Origin: Bacteroidota bacterium | Lineage (GTDB): Bacteria; Bacteroidota; Bacteroidia; Flavobacteriales; Weeksellaceae | NCBI GenBank assembly: GCA_023457935.1 | Contig: JAEXBA010000010.1 | Span: 1 to 35,633 of the forward strand | Reading direction: 5' to 3' | Length of the DNA: 35,633 nt | Shown: positions 22,404 to 28,936 of the stretch, piece by piece | How positions within the stretch are numbered: position 1 is the stretch's first letter | How the letters are laid out: each line of letters starts with the position of its first letter | Translations under genes and position numbers: made by a program | Notes under the pieces: generated by a model | Databases searched by the model: none | What the model was told of the DNA's origin: nothing | Seen by the model: the letters and a program-made list of their open reading frames with translations, nothing else

Positions 22404-25031
22404 ATGAAAATAGAAAAACTACAGGTTTTACGCGGGCCCAATATCTGGAGCATCCGCAGAAAAAAATTAATACAGATGCGCCTCGACCTCGAAGAGGTTG
22501 AACATATGCCTACCAATAAAATTCCGGGTTTTCGCGAGAGAATCGAGCAGCTGATACCGTCGCTGCTTTCCCACCGCTGCTCGGAAGGCCATGAAGGAGG
22601 CTTTTTCCACCGCATTGAAATGGGAACCTGGATGGGCCACGTCATTGAACATATTGCTCTGGAAATTCAGACACTGGCGGGGATGGATACCGGTTTCGGC
22701 CGTACACGAGAAACAAAGACGTCCGGAGTGTATAACGTCGTTTTCAGCTACCTTGAGGAAAATGCCGGCGTTTATGCAGCGGAAGAATCTGTAAAAATTG
22801 CACAGTGCCTTATCGATGGTGCGGAATACGATATTGCGCACTGCATCCAAAGACTGAAAGAAATCCGTGAAAGAGAACGTTTGGGCCCGTCAACAGGAAG
22901 TATTGTTGAGGAAGCTGTTGCGAGAAATATTCCTTGGATCCGTTTGGGAAGAAATTCTCTTGTGCAGCTCGGCTATGGCGTCAATCAGCAGCGTTTTCAG
23001 GCGACGATCACCGGAAAAACAAGTTCTATTGCGGTTGATATCGCCTGCAACAAGGAAACAACAAAAAAAATGCTTGAAGATGCAGCAATTCCGGTTCCGA
23101 GTGGCGGACTGGTTATGGATGAAGAAGATCTGGAATCCGTAATCAGAAAAATCGGTTATCCAGTTGTTCTTAAACCGCTGGACGGCAATCATGGCCGCGG
23201 ACAGAGCATCAACGTGAAAGACTGGGAAACGGCGAAAACCGGTCTGGAACACGCACAGAAAGTTTCCCGCAAAGTGATTGTTGAACGCTATGTGACGGGC
23301 TACGATTTCAGGGTTCTGGTTATCAATCATAAGATGGTTGCGGCGGCACGCAGAGTTCCTGCAAATGTTGTGGGCGACGGCGAAACGAATATTCAGGATC
23401 TTATTGATAAAGAAAATCTTGATCCGAGAAGAGGTTACGGGCACGAAAATGTTCTTACCGAAATTCTTGTGGATAAAGATACGAACGAACTGCTGGAGAA
23501 ATTGGGCTACACGCTCGAAACTGTACCGCAGAAAGGGGAAATTGTCTATCTTAAATCTACAGCGAACCTTTCAACCGGCGGAACCTCCATTGACGTGACA
23601 GACATGGTTCATCCGGAAAATGTGACGATGATGGAAAGAATTTCAAAAATCATCGGCCTCGATGTCTGCGGAGTTGATATTATGGCCGAAAACCTTACCC
23701 AACCTTTAAAAGAAAGTGGCGGCGTCATCCTGGAAGTGAATGCAGCGCCAGGTTTCAGAATGCATCTTGCACCAAGTGAAGGTTTGCCGAGAAACGTTGC
23801 TGCGCCTGTTGTGGATATGCTTTATCCGCCCGGAAAACCGTTCAGAATTCCGATTATCGCAGTTACCGGAACCAACGGAAAAACGACAACAACAAGACTT
23901 ATTTCCCATATCGTAAAAAACAACGGTTACAGAGTTGGTTTTACCACTTCGGACGGTATTTATATTCAGAATACCATGCTGACCAAAGGCGATACTACCG
24001 GGCCGATTTCTGCAGAATTCATTCTTAAAGATCCTACGGTGGAATTTGCTGTTCTGGAAACCGCAAGAGGAGGAATTCTCCGTTCCGGGCTTGGTTTCAA
24101 CAATGCTGATATCGGTGTTTTAACCAATATTAAAGAAGATCATTTGGGATTGAGTGACATTCACAACCTTAAAGATCTAACACGTGTTAAAAGAGTTGTT
24201 CTTGATGCCGTGAAAAAAGACGGCTGGTGTGTGCTGAATGCTGACGATGAATATTCGATGAGACTGATTAATGATCTTGATGCCAAAGTAGCGATTTTCA
24301 GTCTGGATGAGAACAATCCTCACATCAAAAAATTTGCTAAAGAAGGAAAACTGACCTGCGTTTACGAAGAAGGTTTTGTAACCATCAAAAAAGGCGAATG
24401 GAAAATCCGCATTGCAAAAGTCAACAATATCCCGATTACCATGGAAGGGAAGGCGAAGTTCATGATTGCGAATGTTTTGGCGGCAAGTTTAGCGACTTAC
24501 CTTTACGGATTTGAGATTGAAGATATTGCGAACTCCCTGAGAACATTTATTCCTAGTGCGCAGCTCACGCCGGGAAGACTGAATGTCTTCAAGTTCAAGA
24601 ATTACAAAGTAATGATTGATTTTGCCCACAATGCCGCAGGTTATGAAGCAATTGAAGACTATCTGAAAAATGTGGAATCGCCTAAGAAAATCGGTATTAT
24701 TTCGGGAGTTGGAGATCGGAGAGATGAAGACATCAAGGAATGCGGAAAAATCGCGGGACGCATGTTCGATCATATCATCATCAGAAACGAAAAACACCTG
24801 CGCGGAAGAACGGAAGAAAATATTAACAGTCTTGTGATCGACGGGATTCAGTCGGCCGGACGCGACGTTACGTATGAAATTATTCCGAAGGAAATTGAAG
24901 CGCTTAAGCATGCCATTAATATGGCTGAAGAAGGTACGTTTATCACTGCATTAAGCGATGTGATTTCCAATGCGATAGATCTGGTGCAGGAATATCAGCA
25001 GAAAGAACTGTTGGAAGACCGTGTACAGTAA
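22404..25031 (+). CDS. cphA: Cyanophycin synthetase
   Basis: This 875-aa protein has the full CphA layout. The N domain (about 1-160) contains an HVIEH motif at residues 79-83. The ATP-grasp domain (about 210-475) has VVLKPLDGNHGRGQSINV and ILEVNAAPGFRMHLAPSEG. The Mur-ligase-like domain (about 480-875) has P-loop GTNGKTTTT at 489-497, then GGILRSGLGF, NIKEDHLG and IDFAHNAAGYEA. The ATP-grasp domain adds Asp to the backbone and the Mur-like domain adds Arg to the side chain. Both active-site regions look intact, as in CphA1. The ATG fits the family N-terminus. A strong terminator follows. Cyanophycinase and isoaspartyl peptidase are divergent neighbours, giving a complete make-and-recycle module for nitrogen storage. 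Confidence 0.97.
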   Translation: MKIEKLQVLRGPNIWSIRRKKLIQMRLDLEEVEHMPTNKIPGFRERIEQLIPSLLSHRCSEGHEGGFFHRIEMGTWMGHVIEHIALEIQTLAGMDTGFGRTRETKTSGVYNVVFSYLEENAGVYAAEESVKIAQCLIDGAEYDIAHCIQRLKEIRERERLGPSTGSIVEEAVARNIPWIRLGRNSLVQLGYGVNQQRFQATITGKTSSIAVDIACNKETTKKMLEDAAIPVPSGGLVMDEEDLESVIRKIGYPVVLKPLDGNHGRGQSINVKDWETAKTGLEHAQKVSRKVIVERYVTGYDFRVLVINHKMVAAARRVPANVVGDGETNIQDLIDKENLDPRRGYGHENVLTEILVDKDTNELLEKLGYTLETVPQKGEIVYLKSTANLSTGGTSIDVTDMVHPENVTMMERISKIIGLDVCGVDIMAENLTQPLKESGGVILEVNAAPGFRMHLAPSEGLPRNVAAPVVDMLYPPGKPFRIPIIAVTGTNGKTTTTRLISHIVKNNGYRVGFTTSDGIYIQNTMLTKGDTTGPISAEFILKDPTVEFAVLETARGGILRSGLGFNNADIGVLTNIKEDHLGLSDIHNLKDLTRVKRVVLDAVKKDGWCVLNADDEYSMRLINDLDAKVAIFSLDENNPHIKKFAKEGKLTCVYEEGFVTIKKGEWKIRIAKVNNIPITMEGKAKFMIANVLAASLATYLYGFEIEDIANSLRTFIPSAQLTPGRLNVFKFKNYKVMIDFAHNAAGYEAIEDYLKNVESPKKIGIISGVGDRRDEDIKECGKIAGRMFDHIIIRNEKHLRGRTEENINSLVIDGIQSAGRDVTYEIIPKEIEALKHAINMAEEGTFITALSDVISNAIDLVQEYQQKELLEDRVQ

Positions 25032-25052
25032 AATAAACAGTTAATAACAGAG

Positions 25053-25080
25053 AAACCGGGGCTTTTGCTCCGGTTTTTTT
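25053..25080 (+). terminator. Terminator of cphA
   Basis: 10-bp stem (25053-25062 with 25067-25076, one G-U pair), loop TTTT, then seven T. Its T-run ends 12 bases before the next start codon. Confidence 0.9.
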
Positions 25081-25091
25081 ATTTTAGTGAG

Positions 25092-25931
25092 ATGAAAACA
25101 CAGTGGCAGATCAGAGATGAAATACTGGATTTCGCAGTTTCCGATGAAAATATCCGCGCTGTGCTTCTTGAAGGTTCGCGGGCAAATCCCAATGCAGTTC
25201 CGGATGAGTACCAGGATTACGATGTTGTTTTCGTGGTCAGTAATTTTGAGAAGTTCATCAGCGACGGAAGCTGGACGGAACGCTTCGGTGAAAAATTAAT
25301 CGAACAGCACCCCGAAACGTTCACACACGGAGAAAAAACAGAACATTTCTTCAGTTATCTTATTATTTACAGGGAAGGCTTCCGCATTGATTTTTCGGTA
25401 ATTCCCGTTGCAAAACTGGATCTTTTTAAAGAAAGTCTGCGGAAAGTCTGGCTCGACAAAGACGGCCTGTTTGAAGGTATTGAAGAAAGTTCCGACCAAA
25501 AATACTGGATCCGGAAACCTGATGAAAAGTGGTTTCTGGAAGTTTGCAATGAATTCTGGTGGGTTTCAACGTATGTTGCAAAAGGGCTTAAGCGCAACGA
25601 AATTCCGTATGCGATGAAACATCTGGAAGAAATCTTAAGGCCTTCGCTGATGCAGATGCTCGACTGGAAAATCGGAACAGAGCATGATTTTAAGGTTTCA
25701 GCAGGGAAGAGCGGAAAATTTTATCCGAAATATCTTGGAGCAGAAAAGTATGAGCAGTTTCTGAAAACATATGTGGAAGCAAAACCGGAAGAGATTTGGA
25801 ATGTGCTTTTCTTAATGTCTGACATGTTTTCTGAGACAGCAAAAAATGTCGCGGAAAGACTGGCTTTTCGGTACAACGCAGAGGAAGAGAATTCAGTTGT
25901 TGATTATCTTAAAGATCTGCGTGAAAAATAA
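25092..25931 (+). CDS. ANT(6)-family nucleotidyltransferase (aminoglycoside 6-adenylyltransferase-like)
   Basis: About 279 aa. The nucleotidyltransferase core is visible: LEGSRANPNAVPDEYQDYDV (GSR..N and the metal-binding DYD) and a later third Asp in FRIDFSVIP. The C-terminal helical half matches the streptomycin 6-adenylyltransferase (AadK/AAD6) family. Enzymes of this type adenylylate streptomycin at the 6-position. Chromosomal homologues in environmental bacteria may be weak or have another substrate, so resistance is only a possibility. A longer frame would begin at a TTG inside the cphA terminator loop, and the ATG at 25092 (MKTQWQIRDEIL) is far more likely. A TATTTTAG box (25080-25087) ends just 4 bases before it. 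Alternatively, read-through from cphA expresses it. Confidence 0.88.
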   Translation: MKTQWQIRDEILDFAVSDENIRAVLLEGSRANPNAVPDEYQDYDVVFVVSNFEKFISDGSWTERFGEKLIEQHPETFTHGEKTEHFFSYLIIYREGFRIDFSVIPVAKLDLFKESLRKVWLDKDGLFEGIEESSDQKYWIRKPDEKWFLEVCNEFWWVSTYVAKGLKRNEIPYAMKHLEEILRPSLMQMLDWKIGTEHDFKVSAGKSGKFYPKYLGAEKYEQFLKTYVEAKPEEIWNVLFLMSDMFSETAKNVAERLAFRYNAEEENSVVDYLKDLREK

Positions 25932-25938
25932 AAAATAA

Positions 25939-26661
25939 CTATTTGATCTGCGCTTCAAAAACGTCTTCGAAATGCTTCCGGATCTTTCCTTTTAATTCCT
26001 CAGTTTCAGCGTCGGTAAATTTGCGTTCAAGTTCGCGGGCAAGAGATGTCACAGATTTATCCTTGATTCCACACGGAATAATATATTCAAAATACCTTAA
26101 ATCCGTATTCACATTCAGCCCGAAACCATGCATCGTCACCCATTTTGAAGTTTTCACGCCCATCGCACAGATTTTTCTTGCGTAAGGTTTTCCCACATCC
26201 AGCCAGACACCGGTTTCACCTTCGCTTCTTTCACCTTTAAGTCCGTATTCCGCAATAGTCCGGATAATTACTTCCTCGAGATTGCGCATATAAAGATGGA
26301 TGTCCGACTTGAAATTGTCGAGATCAACGACAGGATAACCGACCATCTGTCCGAAACCGTGATAAGTAATGTCGCCGCCGCGGTTGGTTTTCACAAAAGT
26401 TGCGTTGATTTCTTCAAGTTTCTTCGCGTTGGCGAGCATATTGTGTTCGTCACCGGATTTTCCGAGCGTGTAAACGTGCGGATGTTCTACCAGAAGAAAA
26501 TAATTGGGCGTCTGTTCATGAATGCCGTCGGTTCTGTCGCGGTTTTTCAGCTTCAGATCGATAATGGATTTCATGAGTTTTTCCTGATATTCAAATGCTG
26601 AAAGATAATCCATCACACCAAGATCACGGAATTCAAGAATTTTATTCTGGGTGGCAGTCAT
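25939..26661 (-). CDS. lipB: Lipoyl(octanoyl) transferase LipB
   Basis: This 240-aa protein has the LipB signature RGGDITYHGFGQMVGYPVVD and the acyl-enzyme Cys in YIIPCGI. The catalytic Lys is in CAMGVKTSKWVTMHGFGLNV. LipB moves octanoyl groups from acyl carrier protein to lipoyl domains of 2-oxoacid dehydrogenases and GcvH. LipA then inserts sulfur; lipA is not in the window. The ATG at 26661 (MTATQNKILEF) is chosen because the longer frame starts at a TTG just outside the TATTTTTG -7 box at 26678-26685. The gene converges on the ANT(6) gene with only 7 bases between stops. Confidence 0.95.
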   Translation of the reverse strand: MTATQNKILEFRDLGVMDYLSAFEYQEKLMKSIIDLKLKNRDRTDGIHEQTPNYFLLVEHPHVYTLGKSGDEHNMLANAKKLEEINATFVKTNRGGDITYHGFGQMVGYPVVDLDNFKSDIHLYMRNLEEVIIRTIAEYGLKGERSEGETGVWLDVGKPYARKICAMGVKTSKWVTMHGFGLNVNTDLRYFEYIIPCGIKDKSVTSLARELERKFTDAETEELKGKIRKHFEDVFEAQIK

Positions 26662-26677
26662 TACTGAAATTTGCTTG

Positions 26678-26685
26678 CAAAAATA
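26678..26685 (-). promoter_or_regulatory. -7 box (TATTTTTG) of lipB
   Basis: An exact TAnnTTTG match on the minus strand, 16 bases before the ATG at 26661. Confidence 0.72.
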
Positions 26686-26729
26686 CAAAATTTAATTGGT
26701 ATGCATTGCATTGAAATAAGACGGTCAAT

Positions 26730-27371
26730 TCAGAGGGCGTATTTTTCGTAAGCGAAATCAATGAGATCATTGACAACGTTTTCGAATACGGCCTGATCGC
26801 TTTCTTTACGGATGTCCAGCCCGCAGAAAAGACTTCCGTTTGAATCGCGGTGCAGATTCAGGTAATAGGTTGAGGAGATTAAAATTGCCAGGACAGCTCT
26901 GTATTTGTCGATATTTTCCTTAAAATGCGGTTTCATTACTGCCTGCATCATCTTTTCTCCCAGTTCTTCACGGTGGTCGGCAAGTTCCCGGAGAATTTTA
27001 TTGTAATCGGAGATTTCCCAGACGATAATTTTCTGTAATTCTTTGTCGGTAGCCAATGCTTCAAACATATTTTTAATCAGCATTTTGGAAACCTGTTTTC
27101 CGTTGTCCGAAGTATCAATATTGTCCAGTTTCTGAATTTTACTGCCGAAATCATGGTTTCTGAGATATTCGCTGATCAGGTTATCTGCGTTTCCGAAATA
27201 TTCATAAATAAGTTTACGGTCAACACTGGCCGCGCTTGCGATATTGCTGATGTTCAGCTGGTGAAATCCTTTCGACTTAATCATTTTTCCGACGGTCTTC
27301 AGCAGTTTCTTTTTTGTTCTCTCTTTGTCGCGAACAGGGCCGCTTACCGTTTTCCGGGTTTTATCAGGCAT
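26730..27371 (-). CDS. TetR/AcrR-family transcriptional regulator
   Basis: This 213-aa protein has an N-terminal TetR helix-turn-helix (about 15-65): KLLKTVGKMIKSKGFHQLNI, then SNIASAASVDRKLIYEYFGN, with the characteristic YxYF of the recognition helix region. The C-terminal half is a helical ligand-binding/dimerisation domain with no family-specific signature I recognise. Target genes and ligand are unknown. No efflux or fatty-acid gene lies adjacent, and the nearest genes on either side (lipB, trpG) are housekeeping. Two imperfect direct repeats, GGTTACAGTT (27389-27398) and GGTGTACAGTT (27421-27431), lie upstream and could be an autoregulatory site, but they are not palindromic. Confidence 0.9.
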   Translation of the reverse strand: MPDKTRKTVSGPVRDKERTKKKLLKTVGKMIKSKGFHQLNISNIASAASVDRKLIYEYFGNADNLISEYLRNHDFGSKIQKLDNIDTSDNGKQVSKMLIKNMFEALATDKELQKIIVWEISDYNKILRELADHREELGEKMMQAVMKPHFKENIDKYRAVLAILISSTYYLNLHRDSNGSLFCGLDIRKESDQAVFENVVNDLIDFAYEKYAL

Positions 27372-27477
27372 AATTTAGTTTTTGTGATGGTTACAGTTCA
27401 TTCTTTTCGTTATATGAATAGGTGTACAGTTTTTTAGATTAAATTTTTCTCATTAATGTGAATTATTTTTTTTTATT

Positions 27478-27485
27478 TATATTTG
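27478..27485 (+). promoter_or_regulatory. -7 box (TATATTTG) of the second putative small RNA
   Basis: An exact TAnnTTTG match. A TGTG about 20 bases upstream (27457-27460) is one mismatch from a TTTG-type -33 element. Confidence 0.65.
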
Positions 27486-27489
27486 CATA

Positions 27490-27548
27490 CACACAAATGA
27501 GGAAGATTAATTTTCCGGAAGGTAACTGCTTTTGCAGTTACTTTTTTT
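27490..27548 (+). ncRNA. Putative small RNA of about 59 nt between tetR and trpG
   Basis: A plus-strand promoter box (27478-27485) is followed 37 bases later by a perfect terminator stem (GTAACTGC-TTTT-GCAGTTAC, then seven T, 27522-27548). No plus-strand gene lies between: both neighbouring genes are on the minus strand. A smaller hairpin (GGAA/TTCC, 27501-27516) precedes the terminator. The only ATG frame inside (from 27498) runs through the terminator and is not credible. The RNA's 3' end overlaps the last codon region of trpG on the opposite strand, so an antisense effect on trpG is conceivable. Not recognised as a known family. Confidence 0.5.
27522..27548 (+). terminator. Terminator of the second putative small RNA
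   Basis: Perfect 8-bp stem with a TTTT loop and seven T. On the minus strand no T-run follows, so it is oriented for plus-strand transcription. Confidence 0.88.
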
Positions 27549-28110
27549 ATATCAGGAAATTGGCCAAAATCTCCTTTCCATGCGGTGTAAGAATGCTTTC
27601 AGGATGATACTGAACCGCATGAATGTCAAACTTTTTATGTCTCATCGACATAATCATGCCTTCTTCATCAACAGAAGTAATCTGCAGTTCTTCAGGAAAA
27701 TTTTCGGGATTTGCGGCCCAGCTGTGGTAACGGCCGACTTCAAGTTTTTCCGGAAGGTTTTTAAAAATGCTGTGATCTGCAGTTTGCGTCGCTTGGGTAG
27801 CAACGCCGTGAAAAATATCTTTTAAATTAATCAAAGTTCCGCCGAATGCCTCTACAATGGCCTGTAAACCGAGGCAGACTCCAAAAACCGGTTTTTTTCC
27901 GGCAAATTCTTTAATCACATCGAGAAGAATACCGGCTTCCGAAGGAATTCCCGGGCCCGGAGAAAGAATGATTTTATCGTACTTTTCAATTTCTTTCAGA
28001 CTGGTTTCATCATTCCTGGCAACTTCAACATTTTTGCCGATAATCTGCTCCGTCATCTGAACCAGATTGTACGTGAAACTGTCGTAATTGTCGAGAATCA
28101 GAACTTTCAT
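27547..28110 (-). CDS. Anthranilate/aminodeoxychorismate synthase glutamine amidotransferase subunit
   Basis: This 187-aa class I glutamine amidotransferase has LILDNYDSFTYNL, the oxyanion motif SPGPGIPSEAG, nucleophile Cys in FGVCLGLQAIVEAFGG, and His-Glu in QYHPESILTPHG. It supplies ammonia to TrpE (anthranilate) or PabB (4-amino-4-deoxychorismate). The sequence alone does not separate TrpG from PabA, and no trpE, trpD or pabB lies nearby, so no symbol is given. The ATG at 28110 (MKVLILDNYD) is the family start. A TACTTTTA box directly upstream makes a longer start at 28161 unlikely. Confidence 0.93.
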   Translation of the reverse strand: MKVLILDNYDSFTYNLVQMTEQIIGKNVEVARNDETSLKEIEKYDKIILSPGPGIPSEAGILLDVIKEFAGKKPVFGVCLGLQAIVEAFGGTLINLKDIFHGVATQATQTADHSIFKNLPEKLEVGRYHSWAANPENFPEELQITSVDEEGMIMSMRHKKFDIHAVQYHPESILTPHGKEILANFLI

Positions 28111-28202
28111 CCCGTAAAAGTAGTTTTTATTTTTCTCAATTCCGTCTATTAGTTTAATCATAATTTCTTATGGAAAAGTAGGCGCGAAAAAACTTATTTC
28201 TC

Positions 28203-28210
28203 TATTTTTG
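28203..28210 (+). promoter_or_regulatory. -7 box (TATTTTTG) for the small lipoprotein-cytochrome operon
   Basis: An exact TAnnTTTG match 17 bases before the ATG at 28228. It should drive both this gene and the cytochrome gene 6 bases further on. Confidence 0.72.
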
Positions 28211-28227
28211 CTGAAATTAAAATTATT

Positions 28228-28437
28228 ATGAAAAAAGTTTTGGCAATTGCATTTCTAGGAAGTCTGGCTCTAAGCTGCGCGAAAAAAGAAAGTACGTACG
28301 AACAGGACAGCAACATTATGCTGGAAGAAGCGAAAGTGGTTGTAGCAGATTCAGCTGCTGCAGTAAAACCTGCGGATCAGACTGCAGTGAACGCCGATTC
28401 GGCGGCGGTTACGGTAGACACTGCAACGGTAAAATAA
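28228..28437 (+). CDS. Small Ala/Val/Asp-rich lipoprotein
   Basis: This 69-aa protein has a lipoprotein signal MKKVLAIAFLGSLALSC (lipidated Cys17). The mature part is short, with acidic and alanine/valine repeats (VVVADSAAAVKPADQTAVNA, then DSAAVTVDTATVK) and no recognised fold. It looks disordered. It is co-transcribed with the c-type cytochrome lipoprotein that follows after 6 bases, so both products are likely to act in the same compartment. The function is unknown. Confidence 0.8.
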   Translation: MKKVLAIAFLGSLALSCAKKESTYEQDSNIMLEEAKVVVADSAAAVKPADQTAVNADSAAVTVDTATVK

Positions 28438-28443
28438 ATTAAA

Positions 28444-28842
28444 ATGAAGAAAATTTTCTTAATAGGTTCTTTTGCCGGATTACTGCTTTTTTCGTGTTCA
28501 AAAAAAGAAGAACCAATAGACGAAAACGCAGCAAGAAACGCTGAAATGGCGCAACAGAATCAGGAACAGCAAATAGTTCTGACGCCGGAAGAAGAAGGAA
28601 AGTCATTAATAGAAACTGCAAACTGTTTAACCTGCCACAAAGTAGATGAAAAGTTAATCGGGCCTTCTTACAAAGAAGTTGCGGCAAAATATGAAAATAC
28701 GCCGGAAAATGCTGAAATGATTGCTTCAAGAATTATTGATGGAAGTACAGGAATCTGGGGTTCTGCTGTGATGACGCCTCATGCAGGATTAAGCAAAGAA
28801 AATGCAAAGAAAATGGTGGCTTACATCATGACTTTGAAATAA
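28444..28842 (+). CDS. c-type cytochrome lipoprotein
   Basis: This 132-aa protein has a lipoprotein signal (MKKIFLIGSFAGLLLFSC, Cys18), an acidic Gln-rich linker (about 20-48) and one class I cytochrome c domain. Haem attaches at CLTCH (Cys61, Cys64, His65). The distal ligand is probably Met110 in WGSAVMTPHAGLS, and the C-terminal helix is NAKKMVAYIMTLK. The order ...GPSYKEVAAKY... resembles small cytochrome c551/c552-type electron carriers. It should be anchored to a membrane and shuttle electrons between periplasmic respiratory partners, for example to a terminal oxidase (inference). A terminator follows. Confidence 0.94.
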   Translation: MKKIFLIGSFAGLLLFSCSKKEEPIDENAARNAEMAQQNQEQQIVLTPEEEGKSLIETANCLTCHKVDEKLIGPSYKEVAAKYENTPENAEMIASRIIDGSTGIWGSAVMTPHAGLSKENAKKMVAYIMTLK

Positions 28843-28868
28843 TATTTCTTCGTAACAATACCAATTAC

Positions 28869-28895
28869 AAGACGGCTTTTTGGCTGTCTTTTTTT
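28869..28895 (+). terminator. Terminator after the cytochrome gene
   Basis: Stem AAGACGGC/GCTGTCTT (28869-28876 with 28883-28890, one G-U), followed by five more T. Confidence 0.85.
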
Positions 28896-28909
28896 ATGTG
28901 AAAAATCCT

Positions 28910-28917
28910 TATTTTTG
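28910..28917 (+). promoter_or_regulatory. -7 box (TATTTTTG) of lysS
   Basis: An exact TAnnTTTG match 19 bases before the ATG at 28937. It excludes the longer frame that starts upstream at 28880. Confidence 0.72.
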
Positions 28918-28936
28918 CAACTTCAAAAAGAAAAAG

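Noticed and set aside
25065..25091. TTG start 9 codons upstream of the ANT(6) gene
   Set aside because: It lies in the loop and stem of the cphA terminator.
26701..26711. Palindrome ATGCATTGCAT between the TetR gene and lipB as a regulator site
   Set aside because: The arms are only 5 bases, low in information, and it lies downstream of the TetR gene.
27389..27431. Direct repeats GGT(T)ACAGTT upstream of the TetR gene as its operator
   Set aside because: TetR operators are usually palindromic; the two copies differ in length and sit 32 bases apart, so the evidence is weak.
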